Origin: a virus
Virus record (IMG/VR): IMGVR_UViG_3300024511_000004
Location: 1-24,137 of that record
Strand: one strand, 5' to 3'
DNA length: 24,137 nucleotides
Shown here: piece after piece, positions 5,113 through 13,611 of the stretch
Numbering within the stretch: position 1 is the first letter of the stretch
How the letters are laid out: each line of letters starts with the position of its first letter
Made by a program: the position numbers and the translations under genes
The notes under the pieces: model-generated
What the model was told of the DNA's origin: nothing
The model's database searches: none
The model's input: the letters and a program-made list of their open reading frames with translations, nothing else

Positions 5113-8100
5113 CTAGCCCTGCTGGGGCTGCTGCAGTTCCGCGAGCTGCTGCTCAAGCACCTTGACCCGGGAGGACAGTTCCTGCACGGCCCTCACCAGT
5201 GGCGCGATGAATTCGCCATAACGCAAGCCGTAGACGTCCGCGTCTTCGTCATAGATGAGCCCGGCAAAGTCCTTGCCGCCCAGCACCTCCTCGACGTGCT
5301 GGGCGATGAACCCATAATGAGGCCGCTTCCCAGGGACGGGGACTGTCTCTTCTCGGAACCTGGGAGTCCCGTCCTCATTCTCGCCGTCCGGCACTTGCTG
5401 CTGGACGTTCTGCCCAACCTTCCATCGGTAGCTGACGGGCCGAAGCGCCTCGATAAAGGACAAGCCTAAATCGCTGTCCTTTATGTTGTCCTTTAGCCGC
5501 TCGTCAGAGGTGTTGATGACGTTGTTGTTCGAGAATACTTCTTTCCAAAACGCCCCATTTGCTCCGAGGGTGTAGGTGTTCGCCCCATTGGGGACGAAGT
5601 GCCCGCCGGCCTGGAGTAGCGCACGCGTTGCGCCTCCGGTGAAAAAGCGGAAAGCGTGGCTAGACTTGGTGCCAATCTCGCCGCCGCTGCTGCTGACATA
5701 GGTGCCGACCTTGACGGTGCCATCACTGTGCAGGAGGCCGTAGGCAGAGGAAGCCGTGCGAACTTCTAGCTTTTCTTCCGGGGCGCTGACGCCTATTCCG
5801 ACGTTCCCGTTGTTCTGAATGCGGACCTTCTCAGCCGTCAAGGCCTGAGTGTCATTCGAGGCACTGTTGTTGCCGACGTTGAAGGCCAGATATTCCGTGC
5901 CCCAAGCCCCACCATTGAATCCCGCCACGACATCAGCCGCGCGGCGCGGTTCGTTGTCGCCCGTTGCTTGAAATGTCGGGTACAGCGAAAGCGCGCTGCG
6001 CTCGCCTTGTGCGGCGCCAGGCGTTCGGAAAGATGCAACTCCTGCCGCAGTGCCAACGGAGGGGCCGCGAACGGCAAGCCGGAAGCTGCCTGTTGTTGCC
6101 GTGCCGATTCCGACGTTGCCGCTGCTGGTGGCAAACGTAGCGCCGGCCGCTGAGGACAGTGTGCCTGCTACGGCAATGTTAGTGTCCAGCTTCGCGGATG
6201 TGACGGAGCCGTCTGCAAGCTGTGACGTTCCGACAGCTGACGCAGCAATAAAAGCGCTTTTTTCGAGCTGGATTGTGTCGACCTCAAACGTCGAGGAGCC
6301 TGCCGAGCTAAACCGTCCGATGACGAGGCGCGCATAGACTGACTGGTTAGGCGAGACAAATTCCGCCGATGTCGTCAGCCACTGCAAATTAGTGTAACCC
6401 AGGGACAGGTCCGACGTGGACATAAGTCCTTGTGCCGCGTCGAGCCACTCAATGCGGGCGAGTTGGTCTGAGCCAATGTGCGAACGGCGCCGGACGGACA
6501 GCCTATAAACGGCGTTTGCTGAAATCTTCATCAGCGCCGCCACGACTCGCCCCTGCCCGGCGGCCGTGCCAAAGCTGAGAGCGTAGCCGCCGGACACGGC
6601 GCCAACCGAGCGCGCAACCCGCGTGACGTCCGTACCCCATGCACCATTATGCATGGACCACGCATCCGGCGGCGCGCTAGCCCCAAGCGTCCAGGCTTCA
6701 AATTCGCCGTTGACCGGATACTGCCCGTAGTCTACCGCCGGCTGAAGCATCCGCGGCGCCGCGTAGCCTGCCGTGAAAGCCACCTCCGCGGAGGGCTGGC
6801 CCTGCACTATGCGGCCCGCGTTCAACTGCCGAGGCACTGCGCGGGCGTAGTAGGTGCGGCCCGGGATGAGGTTTTGAACCTCGAGGGACTCAGCCTTGCC
6901 AAAGGCCGCCAGCGTGCCGGCCGCAGGCGCAAACCCGGGCGAGGCCGAGACGTGCAACTCGACGCCGTCGAACTTCGCTAGGCGGGACAGCTTTTCGTCA
7001 ATGCGGAATTTCGCGCCACCAGCAACGCCGGCAGCATCCACAACGCCGAGGGTTACTCCTCCCATTGAGTCCTGCAGGGAGTGCGCGGGCGCCACGCCTG
7101 GGCGGCTGTCCCACTGTAGCCACCTGTCCGAGCCGCCCGACGGCTTGCCGCGGCACGTCAGCGAGGTGCGGAACGTCTGCTCGCCGTCGCTCCCGAGCTG
7201 CGCCTCGTGGCTGTAGCCGACAACGGCAAGGACCTGGTCCGCGTCGAAGTGGACGTTGTTGGCCGAAAACCGATACAGGTCCCCCAGCTGTACCCAGGGA
7301 AAGCAAAAGGCCTCGACGCCGAGGGAGGCGTGCGGGGTCGAGAGGTCCGCCAGCGCCGCGGAGGCCAGCGCGTCCGCTTCCGCTGATGTGTCAATGGCGC
7401 TCGTCGCCTCCTCGGCAATCTCCATGAACCGCCGCCCGTAGGCGGCAATAGAAGCCGAGTCCACCGCCTGGCGATACTTGCGCCGAGGCGTCTTCCCGTC
7501 CGTTCCGAGGTCCGCTGAGTCTCCGTAGATGACACGAACCACGTTGCGGACGTCCTCAATGCCCATGTCGAGGGCGGACACGTCAACGTAACTCGATGGC
7601 GAAAACGTCCAGACTGGCACCGAGGCCGCACGGTCCGGCCGGTACAGCTGCAGCCGCCAGCTGCCGCCGCTGTCATAGCGCGGACGCAAGTCCCACCCGA
7701 TGAGCTGCGCCACCTTCCGCATTGCCTCTAGGACGGGCTCGCGCTCCTGCTTCCACGGGCTCATCAGGAACGAACTCGCGTCCGGCGCATACAGCGCCAC
7801 CGAGACGGGCGAGTCGTTGAGCATCTGCTGCAGCACGCCCTCCATCGTCACCGTGCCCGCTGCAGCGGTCGCCACTCCGCACGTCCAGGTGACGCCACCG
7901 TCCACCACCGTCGCGCCCACCGCCGTCGGCCAACTGGGCTGTGTGGTGCCGGTGATGCCAGTGGTGACGGAGGTGGCGCGGTACAGGTAGCCGTTCAGCG
8001 TAGTGGGGACGCAGAGGTCGCCCACGGCCTGTGTCTCACTCGGCGCCCAGATTAGGCACCCGCGCTGCACCGCGTAGGTGGTGGGTGTCAGCCCGTACAG

Positions 8101-8583
8101 CCGTTCGCGCTCATAGAACGAATCGGACAGGACGGCCACCGTGGCGTCCCGGCATTGCAGCGTCACCGACTCGCCGTCCGCTACGGAGATGCTGTCGATG
8201 CGGCCGACGAACAACTCCGTCCAGGTGGGGCTCGTCACCAGCTCGTCGACGGCTCCGATGTAGAACTCGACGCGCACGCGCCGGTACAGCGCCACCGGGG
8301 GCGAGGGGCTTGCGCTCGGGACGTAGCCGCGGGCCGTGCCGGATGACAGCATGAGCGGGGAAAGGCTGTGCTCGAACACCTGGCGCCGGAGCTGAATGCT
8401 CGCGGTCGGCCCCTGCCCGTCGACGTCCTCCTGAATGCTGACGCCCATGAGGAACCGCTGGTCCCCGAAGTAGGAATCCACATCCCGAAACACGCCGCCG
8501 GCATCCTCAAGCGAGACGCGAAACGCCGGAGCGTAGGCCCCGGACGCAACTCGGACGGACTCAGCAGCGGATAGCGGGCGCAT
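5113..8583 (-). CDS. Tail-tip/central fibre protein with C-terminal peptidase S74 chaperone
   Basis: This 1156-residue protein starts at ATG 8583, immediately after the previous stop, with GAGGAA upstream. The N-terminal ~480 residues look like a tail-hub domain (EFYIG..ELFVGRIDSISV, later VRNVVRVIYGDS and a DLYRFSANNV segment). A small fibre-type insert sits at 184-236. An FN3-like stretch (about 525-605) and a jelly-roll carbohydrate-binding-like stretch (about 630-780) follow, then fibre segments with GNVGIGT-type repeats. From about 1022 the S74 intramolecular chaperone begins (S1026-D1027 in TSDERLKDNI; YGFIAQHVEEVLG), ending in a coiled coil (about 1125-1150). S74 domains trimerise the fibre and then self-cleave, probably at this conserved Ser. 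It is likely the host-receptor protein at the tail tip. Confidence 0.85.
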   Translation of the reverse strand: MRPLSAAESVRVASGAYAPAFRVSLEDAGGVFRDVDSYFGDQRFLMGVSIQEDVDGQGPTASIQLRRQVFEHSLSPLMLSSGTARGYVPSASPSPPVALYRRVRVEFYIGAVDELVTSPTWTELFVGRIDSISVADGESVTLQCRDATVAVLSDSFYERERLYGLTPTTYAVQRGCLIWAPSETQAVGDLCVPTTLNGYLYRATSVTTGITGTTQPSWPTAVGATVVDGGVTWTCGVATAAAGTVTMEGVLQQMLNDSPVSVALYAPDASSFLMSPWKQEREPVLEAMRKVAQLIGWDLRPRYDSGGSWRLQLYRPDRAASVPVWTFSPSSYVDVSALDMGIEDVRNVVRVIYGDSADLGTDGKTPRRKYRQAVDSASIAAYGRRFMEIAEEATSAIDTSAEADALASAALADLSTPHASLGVEAFCFPWVQLGDLYRFSANNVHFDADQVLAVVGYSHEAQLGSDGEQTFRTSLTCRGKPSGGSDRWLQWDSRPGVAPAHSLQDSMGGVTLGVVDAAGVAGGAKFRIDEKLSRLAKFDGVELHVSASPGFAPAAGTLAAFGKAESLEVQNLIPGRTYYARAVPRQLNAGRIVQGQPSAEVAFTAGYAAPRMLQPAVDYGQYPVNGEFEAWTLGASAPPDAWSMHNGAWGTDVTRVARSVGAVSGGYALSFGTAAGQGRVVAALMKISANAVYRLSVRRRSHIGSDQLARIEWLDAAQGLMSTSDLSLGYTNLQWLTTSAEFVSPNQSVYARLVIGRFSSAGSSTFEVDTIQLEKSAFIAASAVGTSQLADGSVTSAKLDTNIAVAGTLSSAAGATFATSSGNVGIGTATTGSFRLAVRGPSVGTAAGVASFRTPGAAQGERSALSLYPTFQATGDNEPRRAADVVAGFNGGAWGTEYLAFNVGNNSASNDTQALTAEKVRIQNNGNVGIGVSAPEEKLEVRTASSAYGLLHSDGTVKVGTYVSSSGGEIGTKSSHAFRFFTGGATRALLQAGGHFVPNGANTYTLGANGAFWKEVFSNNNVINTSDERLKDNIKDSDLGLSFIEALRPVSYRWKVGQNVQQQVPDGENEDGTPRFREETVPVPGKRPHYGFIAQHVEEVLGGKDFAGLIYDEDADVYGLRYGEFIAPLVRAVQELSSRVKVLEQQLAELQQPQQG

Positions 8584-9363
8584 CTATTCCTCGCGGAGCG
8601 TCACGGAGAGGGAGCCCGCCATCGGCGTCCAAACGCCGCCAATCCACGCCGGGGCGTAGTCGAGCGAGGACACGTCCCCGCGGACAAAGACGGGCGCGCT
8701 TGCGGAGCTGCCAGGGAATAGGTCGCCGTAGGCTTCCAGCCTTGGCAGCGGCGGAAAGGGTCGGCCGGTCGCGTACAGCAGCGGCGGCCATGTAGTCGGC
8801 ACCACCGCTGGCAGCGCAACCAGGTCGTCCATTATTGCGTAAGCGCTGAACTGCAAATAACCAGCAGAGGCAGAATAAAGCGGCGTCCACGCTGAATCGT
8901 TGCGAGCCCCATTAACCCACGTTTGCCCTAGCGAAGTTATTACAAAATGCAGCCACTCGGCGCCCGTGTAGTACCAAAACAACACACTCCACGATGGCCC
9001 CAGCCTTGTGGCCGCTAGCGCCGCGCTGGAGCCCATTGACAACCGACCCACGCCATACTTCGGCGCGGGAGACGTCGAGCCCACGGCCGCCGTCAAACCC
9101 GAGAGCGGCAACCCCTTGGCGCTGTATAGGTTGGCGTCAAAACTCCAGACGTGCCCCTCGCCGCGAAACAGCGCCATCCATGCGAGCTGGTCTATTTGGG
9201 ACGCGACGGGAATGGTCAGTTCAAGCACCCGCTTCTGCCAGCGCCGATTAAGGACGGCCGTCCCGTCAAAGGCGCGCGTCCGTTCGCCCACCTCCTCGAC
9301 GCTGCGGGACAGAGAGTCAGCGCCGACCGGAACCGTGATGCCGTTGATGACGAGTGCCGGCAT
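8584..9363 (-). CDS. Distal-tail-like protein with LamG/lectin-like insert
   Basis: This 259-residue protein starts at ATG 9363, 3 bases after the tape-measure stop. Residues 1-80 resemble phage distal tail/tail-tip proteins (VINGITVPVGADSL, RWQKRVLELTIP). Residues about 84-186 look like a laminin-G or concanavalin-like lectin fold, with SWSVLFWYY, WLHFVIT, then YLQFSAYAIMDDLVALP, the usual LamG ending. The C-terminal part (about 200-259) returns to tail-protein sequence ending in GSLSVTLREE. The DNA of the lectin part (about 8820-8960) is visibly more A+T-rich than its flanks. It probably forms the ring under the tail tube and contributes carbohydrate binding. Confidence 0.7.
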   Translation of the reverse strand: MPALVINGITVPVGADSLSRSVEEVGERTRAFDGTAVLNRRWQKRVLELTIPVASQIDQLAWMALFRGEGHVWSFDANLYSAKGLPLSGLTAAVGSTSPAPKYGVGRLSMGSSAALAATRLGPSWSVLFWYYTGAEWLHFVITSLGQTWVNGARNDSAWTPLYSASAGYLQFSAYAIMDDLVALPAVVPTTWPPLLYATGRPFPPLPRLEAYGDLFPGSSASAPVFVRGDVSSLDYAPAWIGGVWTPMAGSLSVTLREE

Positions 9364-9366
9364 GGA

Positions 9367-11961
9367 TTAGCTCCCGAACGCCGGCAGACCACCGAGCGTC
9401 CCGCGCCCCTTCTGGAAGTTTCCGCGCCGCCGGATGGCTTCCATCTTTGACCAGATGGCCTCCGGGTCGTTGCTGACGATGGTGACGTATGTGTCACCGA
9501 CCAAGGCGCCGGCAGACGAGCCGAGGTCTGCCGGGAAACGGGCCGTCGTCCCTGTGTTCGTGGCGTTGTAGCGCGCCAGGTCCACCTTGAATCCGCTCGC
9601 CGCGTTCGTCATGCCAGACGCCAACTCATCAGCAGCCGCGGCGGCAGTGCCGAAGGACTGCGCCGTCGTCAAGGCAGAGTCCCAAGTCATTGAGACGGCC
9701 GCCGCCAGTTGGTCCTCGTAGGTTTGCGTCGATGCCTTGGCGCTTTCAAGGCCCGCGGCCCACTCTCCGAGAAACGCGAGCGGCCTTTGTCCGGCGATTT
9801 CAAATCCGGCAATCACGGAAAAGACGGATTGAATCGCAGAAACGATGCCGTTCCAGACATTCAGAACGCCGACGACGATGCCGAGAATGACGATTGCGAC
9901 ACCCTGCATTGTGGCAAACACGCCGCGCAACGCCTTCTCGAGAACGTACATCACCGGCAACAGGGCCAGCTCGAGCACCTTGGCAACCAGCTGGATGATG
10001 GGCGCGAGGGCGCCGAGCAGCGTCCCCAGCACCACGAACACCGGGAGAAGCGGTTGCAGCACCTGACTCACCAGCGGAACGAGCGGCGCAATAAGTCCGG
10101 TCACGGCCTGCACCACTGGCGCCAGCGCAGAAACCAGGTCCGCAACAGGCACCAGCAGTTGCCCGAGGGCGTCACCGAGTGCAGTAAGAATCCCATCGAG
10201 TGACTCGGTTAGGCGCTGAAAGCCGGCGCTGCCCTTCACCAGCTCAAAGATAACGGCGACCAATGCGCCGATTTCCCCGCCCGCTTGCGCCATAGGCCCA
10301 GTGGCCGCCTGGATGACGCCGCTGACCTTGCCCATTGCGCCGACAACCTGGTCCCGAAAACCGGAAAAGGCCGCCTCGCTTGCCTGCTGCAGTTCCTTGG
10401 CGGCAGCTTCTGCGTCCAAGTACGCCTGCCGAGTTGTGTTGAACCATTCGCGCACAACTGGATTGAGGTCCCGAACTTGCGCCAGCGAGTCCTCAAGGTC
10501 CTCAAAGTCCGCGAGCGTTTTAAGACGGCTTCCGTCGAACTTGTCGAGCCATTCCGGCATCTTGCTTGTGACGCCGGAGCGCCTGGCACCCTCGCCAAAC
10601 GTCGACGCGCCAGCAAGAAACAACTGCGACTCCAGTGGGGCGCGGTCCGCGCGCAGCCGGTCAACGTGCTGGGCCGCCTTGCGCTGGTCCTCGTTCCACT
10701 TCTCCCAGGCAGATAGGTACTTCTCCGCCTCGCCGCCCTTGGCCCCCAGCTTGTGCAGGAAGTCCCGCACGTCCTCGATGCCCTTGATGCTGGAGAGCGC
10801 CTCGCCGTTGAACTTCTCGAGCGCGGCCGGCACGTTAAGCGCGCCCGCCATCTCCATCGAGTCGCGCAGGTTGCCGCCGCGGCCACGCAGGGCGCGGAAA
10901 GAGGCCTCCATCTTGTCCGCGCGGAGGCGGCCGAAATCCTCCGTGGCCTTGTCTGTGAGGTCTTTAAACTTGCCAACCTTGGTGGCGTTGGCCGGTAGCA
11001 GCTTGAGGAATCCCTCCAGCTTCGCGCGCATGTCGTCGGTCATTTTGCCGACGCCGCTTTTCATCATCGCCAGGACTTCCAGCGTGTCGTCCTTTAGTGC
11101 ATCCAGGCCCGAGTCCGTGGGCAGCTGCGCCACCCAGTCGGCCACCGTCTTTCCGAACTCCTCCCACCCGTCGACGTCCACCAGGCCGTCAATGTGCAGA
11201 GCCCGAGCAAGGCCCGCGGCGCCGGACACCATCAGCCGGATGACGCCGGCCCAGTCCTCGGCCACCTTGATGAGATATTTCTGGAACGCCTTCCAGATGT
11301 ATTCACCGACGCCGCCGAGCTTGTTTCCAAGCCAGGTTGCCTTTTCGCTCACCCAGCCCCATACGGCCGCGAACTTCTCTTGGATGCCTCCGAGGTTCTG
11401 GTCCCAGGCTTCGCGCACTAGCCCCGCAATGCCGATGAGCAGCGCGACCGCCACCAAAACGGGAAGCGTGGACGCCGACAGCAAGCCCATTGAAGACGCC
11501 ACAAAGCGGACGGCCGTAGCGGCCAGCTTGAAGGCCGGCTCCAGCTTCACCGCCGCCATGCCTACCGCGGACACGCCGAGCGCAATCTGGATGAACTGCG
11601 TAGCCATGGCGCGTTGTTCCGGCGTCAGCTGCCGAAACAGCGTCACCACCCGGCCCACCGTGTCCGCCATCTGCTGCAGCACCGGAAGGGCCAGGCGGGC
11701 CACCTCGATGGCCACGGCCGTCGAGGCGTTCTTCAAGTCCTCGACCTGCTTTTTGACCTGGGCGTCCTTGCTTGCCGCAACAGCCACGGCCGCGCCGACA
11801 GCGGCCGCGACCATGTTGGACATGTCGCTGGCGTCCTTGCCGAGCCCCTTTAGGTTGCGGCCGAACGACTCAATTTTCCTGGCCGCGCCGTTGAGCTGCT
11901 TCTGGAGCTTCTGCGTGTTGGCCGTCAGGGAGACGTAGAGGTCGCCTACTTTGAGTGCCAT
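9367..11961 (-). CDS. Tail tape measure protein
   Basis: This 864-residue protein starts at ATG 11961, 3 bases after the gpT-frame stop. The N-terminus is typical of tape measures (LYVSLTANTQKLQKQLNGAARKIESF), a coiled coil that sets tail length. Hydrophobic segments appear near residues 50-62 and 165-185, with long Ala/Leu/Val stretches from about 590 to 730 that may insert in the host membrane during DNA entry. The middle (about 300-560) is charged and helical. Size and position between the G/GT pair and the distal tail protein are diagnostic. At roughly 0.15 nm per residue the tail would be about 130 nm, an inference from the general rule. Confidence 0.9.
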   Translation of the reverse strand: MALKVGDLYVSLTANTQKLQKQLNGAARKIESFGRNLKGLGKDASDMSNMVAAAVGAAVAVAASKDAQVKKQVEDLKNASTAVAIEVARLALPVLQQMADTVGRVVTLFRQLTPEQRAMATQFIQIALGVSAVGMAAVKLEPAFKLAATAVRFVASSMGLLSASTLPVLVAVALLIGIAGLVREAWDQNLGGIQEKFAAVWGWVSEKATWLGNKLGGVGEYIWKAFQKYLIKVAEDWAGVIRLMVSGAAGLARALHIDGLVDVDGWEEFGKTVADWVAQLPTDSGLDALKDDTLEVLAMMKSGVGKMTDDMRAKLEGFLKLLPANATKVGKFKDLTDKATEDFGRLRADKMEASFRALRGRGGNLRDSMEMAGALNVPAALEKFNGEALSSIKGIEDVRDFLHKLGAKGGEAEKYLSAWEKWNEDQRKAAQHVDRLRADRAPLESQLFLAGASTFGEGARRSGVTSKMPEWLDKFDGSRLKTLADFEDLEDSLAQVRDLNPVVREWFNTTRQAYLDAEAAAKELQQASEAAFSGFRDQVVGAMGKVSGVIQAATGPMAQAGGEIGALVAVIFELVKGSAGFQRLTESLDGILTALGDALGQLLVPVADLVSALAPVVQAVTGLIAPLVPLVSQVLQPLLPVFVVLGTLLGALAPIIQLVAKVLELALLPVMYVLEKALRGVFATMQGVAIVILGIVVGVLNVWNGIVSAIQSVFSVIAGFEIAGQRPLAFLGEWAAGLESAKASTQTYEDQLAAAVSMTWDSALTTAQSFGTAAAAADELASGMTNAASGFKVDLARYNATNTGTTARFPADLGSSAGALVGDTYVTIVSNDPEAIWSKMEAIRRRGNFQKGRGTLGGLPAFGS

Positions 11962-11964
11962 TGC

Positions 11965-12514
11965 CTACCGTCTCCGCGTCTTGGCCTGCGCCCTGGCCTT
12001 GTCCATCTCCTTCTTCTCCCGAGCCGCCCGCTGCTCAAGCCACGCCGCCCAGACATGCAGCTCGTCCACACTCATGCGCGCCGCCAACTCACTGACCGTC
12101 ATGCCCCCCAGCGTGTGCGCCAGGTGGAACAGGAGGTCCGTCTCAGGCTGCGCCGCTGCTTTTGCGGGCGTCCTCCTGGTCCACGTTGACGAGCGCCAGC
12201 GCCGCAGTGGCCACCTCGTCAAACCACCCGCCCGCCGGCAGCTCCAACAGGGCCGCCTCGTCCGCGGGCTCAAAGGCCTTTCCGCCCGTCTCGACGTCCC
12301 AGGCGCACGCCATCACCGCCGCCACCTGGAGGCGCCCAAGGTCCACCGCGCCCTTTCCGTCGCCCGCTACACCGGCCGCCTTCAGGATGGCCGAGCGCCC
12401 AGCCACTGACGGCTGACGCAACTCCACCTCCAGCGGGCCGCCTTCCACGTCCAGCGTCAGGCGCTGGCTTCGAAACTTGGTGGTTGAGAGCAACGCCCCG
12501 CGCAGCTTCCCCAT
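11965..12514 (-). CDS. Tail assembly chaperone GT fusion (by programmed frameshift)
   Basis: The frame ending at 11965 has no credible start of its own: its upstream part is arginine-rich antisense-like sequence inside gene G, and the first sensible internal ATG would leave only 44 residues. Its genuine part encodes AQPETDLLFHLAHTLGGMTVSELAARMSVDELHVWAAW and a basic tail, like the T domain of lambda gpGT. Joining it to gene G needs a +1 (or -2) shift. A slip on AAAA (12163-12160) gives K118 of G followed by 64 T residues, about 182 in total. gpGT recruits tape measure and tail tube proteins during assembly. The shift site is inferred. Confidence 0.65.
12143..12514 (-). CDS. Tail assembly chaperone G
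   Basis: This 123-residue protein starts at ATG 12514, overlapping the tail tube stop by one base (TAATG). The open frame further upstream to 12643 lies inside the tail tube gene and is not used. Sequence features fit gpG-type chaperones: a short beta start (FRSQRLTLDVEGGPLEVELRQPS), then a helical acidic body. It sits between the tail tube and tape measure genes, as G does in lambda-like tails, and overlaps the T frame at its 3' end. In other phages most ribosomes make G and a few percent make GT. Confidence 0.75.
   Translation of the reverse strand: MGKLRGALLSTTKFRSQRLTLDVEGGPLEVELRQPSVAGRSAILKAAGVAGDGKGAVDLGRLQVAAVMACAWDVETGGKAFEPADEAALLELPAGGWFDEVATAALALVNVDQEDARKSSGAA
12160..12177 (-). 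other. Candidate +1 frameshift site for G/GT
   Basis: On the minus strand AGGAGG (12177-12172), an 8-base spacer, then AAAA (12163-12160) precede the G stop (12145-12143). In frame G the codons are CGC-AAA-AGC. Moving the lysine tRNA one base forward on AAAA gives AAA-GCA and enters the T frame. An internal Shine-Dalgarno sequence is a known stimulator of frameshifting. T is offset +1 from G, not the -1 of lambda. Confidence 0.5.
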
Positions 12515-13170
12515 TAGACACCCCAGCCGAAGGACACGGACTCGCCCGAGGCGGCAGTCTTGGCCGTGCCACTCAAAGAAACGGACAACTCCACGAGCCC
12601 ATCGCTGGAGCCCTTCTCCTCGAAGGACTCCACAAGCGCCCACCCGCGGAACAGGTAGCCGCCCAGCCCTACCTCCACCAGCACCGGCAGGCCTGCGGCA
12701 TGGATGCCTGCCACGGTGACAGCCCCGGCGCCGCCGTCGTTGTCCAAAAGCGCGGACTGCAGGGCTGTAATGCTGGCCGTGTAGTCCCTAAGCGTCAGCT
12801 TTTTGAGCGCCACGCCGGCCGAGTCCAGCGTTGTGGAGTCCGCAAGCGTGCCCTGCACGGAGATGCTGAACTCGCGCACCTCCGCAACGGAAAGCAACGG
12901 CAGGTATTTTGCCGAAATGTACACTGGGCCAGTGACGGTGTAGCTGTCCGCGAAAGTTACCAACCCGAACAGATGGTCCACCGTCCTGTTGCTTTGGGCA
13001 ACCTCGACGCCGTTGTCATAAACCGTCACAGGCCAGGCCGGGTCCAGCACCCGCCGTGACGCACTCGTGACAACGTAGGTTTTGCCGGACACCAGCGTCA
13101 GGGACGTGCCGGATATGGAAACGGCCGTCCCGGCTACCTTCACCGAGGCTGCATGCGCGGCAATGGCCAT
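12514..13170 (-). CDS. Tail tube protein, long paralogue
   Basis: This 218-residue beta-rich protein starts at ATG 13170, 2 bases after the previous stop. It begins MAIAAH, exactly like the upstream tail tube gene. Its C-terminal part (ALVESFEEKGSSDGLVELSVSLSG) aligns with that protein's end (CIVESYEVKGGVDGKAEFSASLQLNG). Residues about 8-90 form an additional beta-rich stretch (SISGTSLTLVSGKTYVV to VTGPVYISAKYL). It most likely builds the tail tube or is a minor tube component carrying an extra domain. Which of the two paralogues is the major tail protein cannot be told from sequence. Confidence 0.75.
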   Translation of the reverse strand: MAIAAHAASVKVAGTAVSISGTSLTLVSGKTYVVTSASRRVLDPAWPVTVYDNGVEVAQSNRTVDHLFGLVTFADSYTVTGPVYISAKYLPLLSVAEVREFSISVQGTLADSTTLDSAGVALKKLTLRDYTASITALQSALLDNDGGAGAVTVAGIHAAGLPVLVEVGLGGYLFRGWALVESFEEKGSSDGLVELSVSLSGTAKTAASGESVSFGWGV

Positions 13171-13172
13171 CG

Positions 13173-13595
13173 CTACACCGCCGACTTCGCGCCGTTCAGT
13201 TGCAGGGACGCGGAGAACTCAGCCTTGCCGTCCACGCCGCCCTTGACCTCGTAAGACTCCACAATACACGGGTAGAGGTAGCCCTTGCTGCCAGTGGAGG
13301 CGTTGGGGTCCCACTGAACCGTCAGATAGACGTTGGCGCCCGTGTCGAAGCTGGAGCGGATGAGCGCCTGGGGCGCGTCCGCGCTCTCAAGGTCGCCGGA
13401 CAGGCTGAACGAACCGTCCTCGAGGCCCGCCAGCTTCAGCTTGACGCCGGCTGAGTCCTTGAAGTCGGTAACGTCCAGCATCGTCTTGCTTGAGGACGCG
13501 GAGAAGTCGTTGAGCCCCTTCACCTCGTCCGAGCTGGTGGCCGTAGCCGAGGTGGACTTCACGTAGATTTTCGCAAGATGCGCTGCAATGGCCAT
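13173..13595 (-). CDS. Tail tube protein, short paralogue
   Basis: The product has 140 residues from ATG 13595, preceded by AGGAG 10 bases upstream. A start at 13625 would run into the previous gene and is rejected. Beta-rich sequence with FSASSSKTMLDVTDFKDSAGVKLKLAGLEDGSFSLSGDL and a terminal SYEVKGGVDGKAEFSASLQL strand fits the phage tail tube fold found in lambda gpV-like proteins. It follows the gp10-like gene by 16 bases and precedes its longer paralogue, so the tube may contain two related subunits. Confidence 0.8.
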   Translation of the reverse strand: MAIAAHLAKIYVKSTSATATSSDEVKGLNDFSASSSKTMLDVTDFKDSAGVKLKLAGLEDGSFSLSGDLESADAPQALIRSSFDTGANVYLTVQWDPNASTGSKGYLYPCIVESYEVKGGVDGKAEFSASLQLNGAKSAV

Positions 13596-13611
13596 GACGT
13601 TGTGTCTCCTG

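Noticed and set aside
10301-11938. 545-codon plus-strand open frame over the tape measure gene
   Set aside because: Antisense, Ser/Arg/Ala-rich, no domain; explained by GC bias.
11965-12273. gpT as an independent 102-residue protein from ATG 12273
   Set aside because: Its first ~40 residues are an out-of-frame reading of gene G; the T part is better explained by frameshifting from G.
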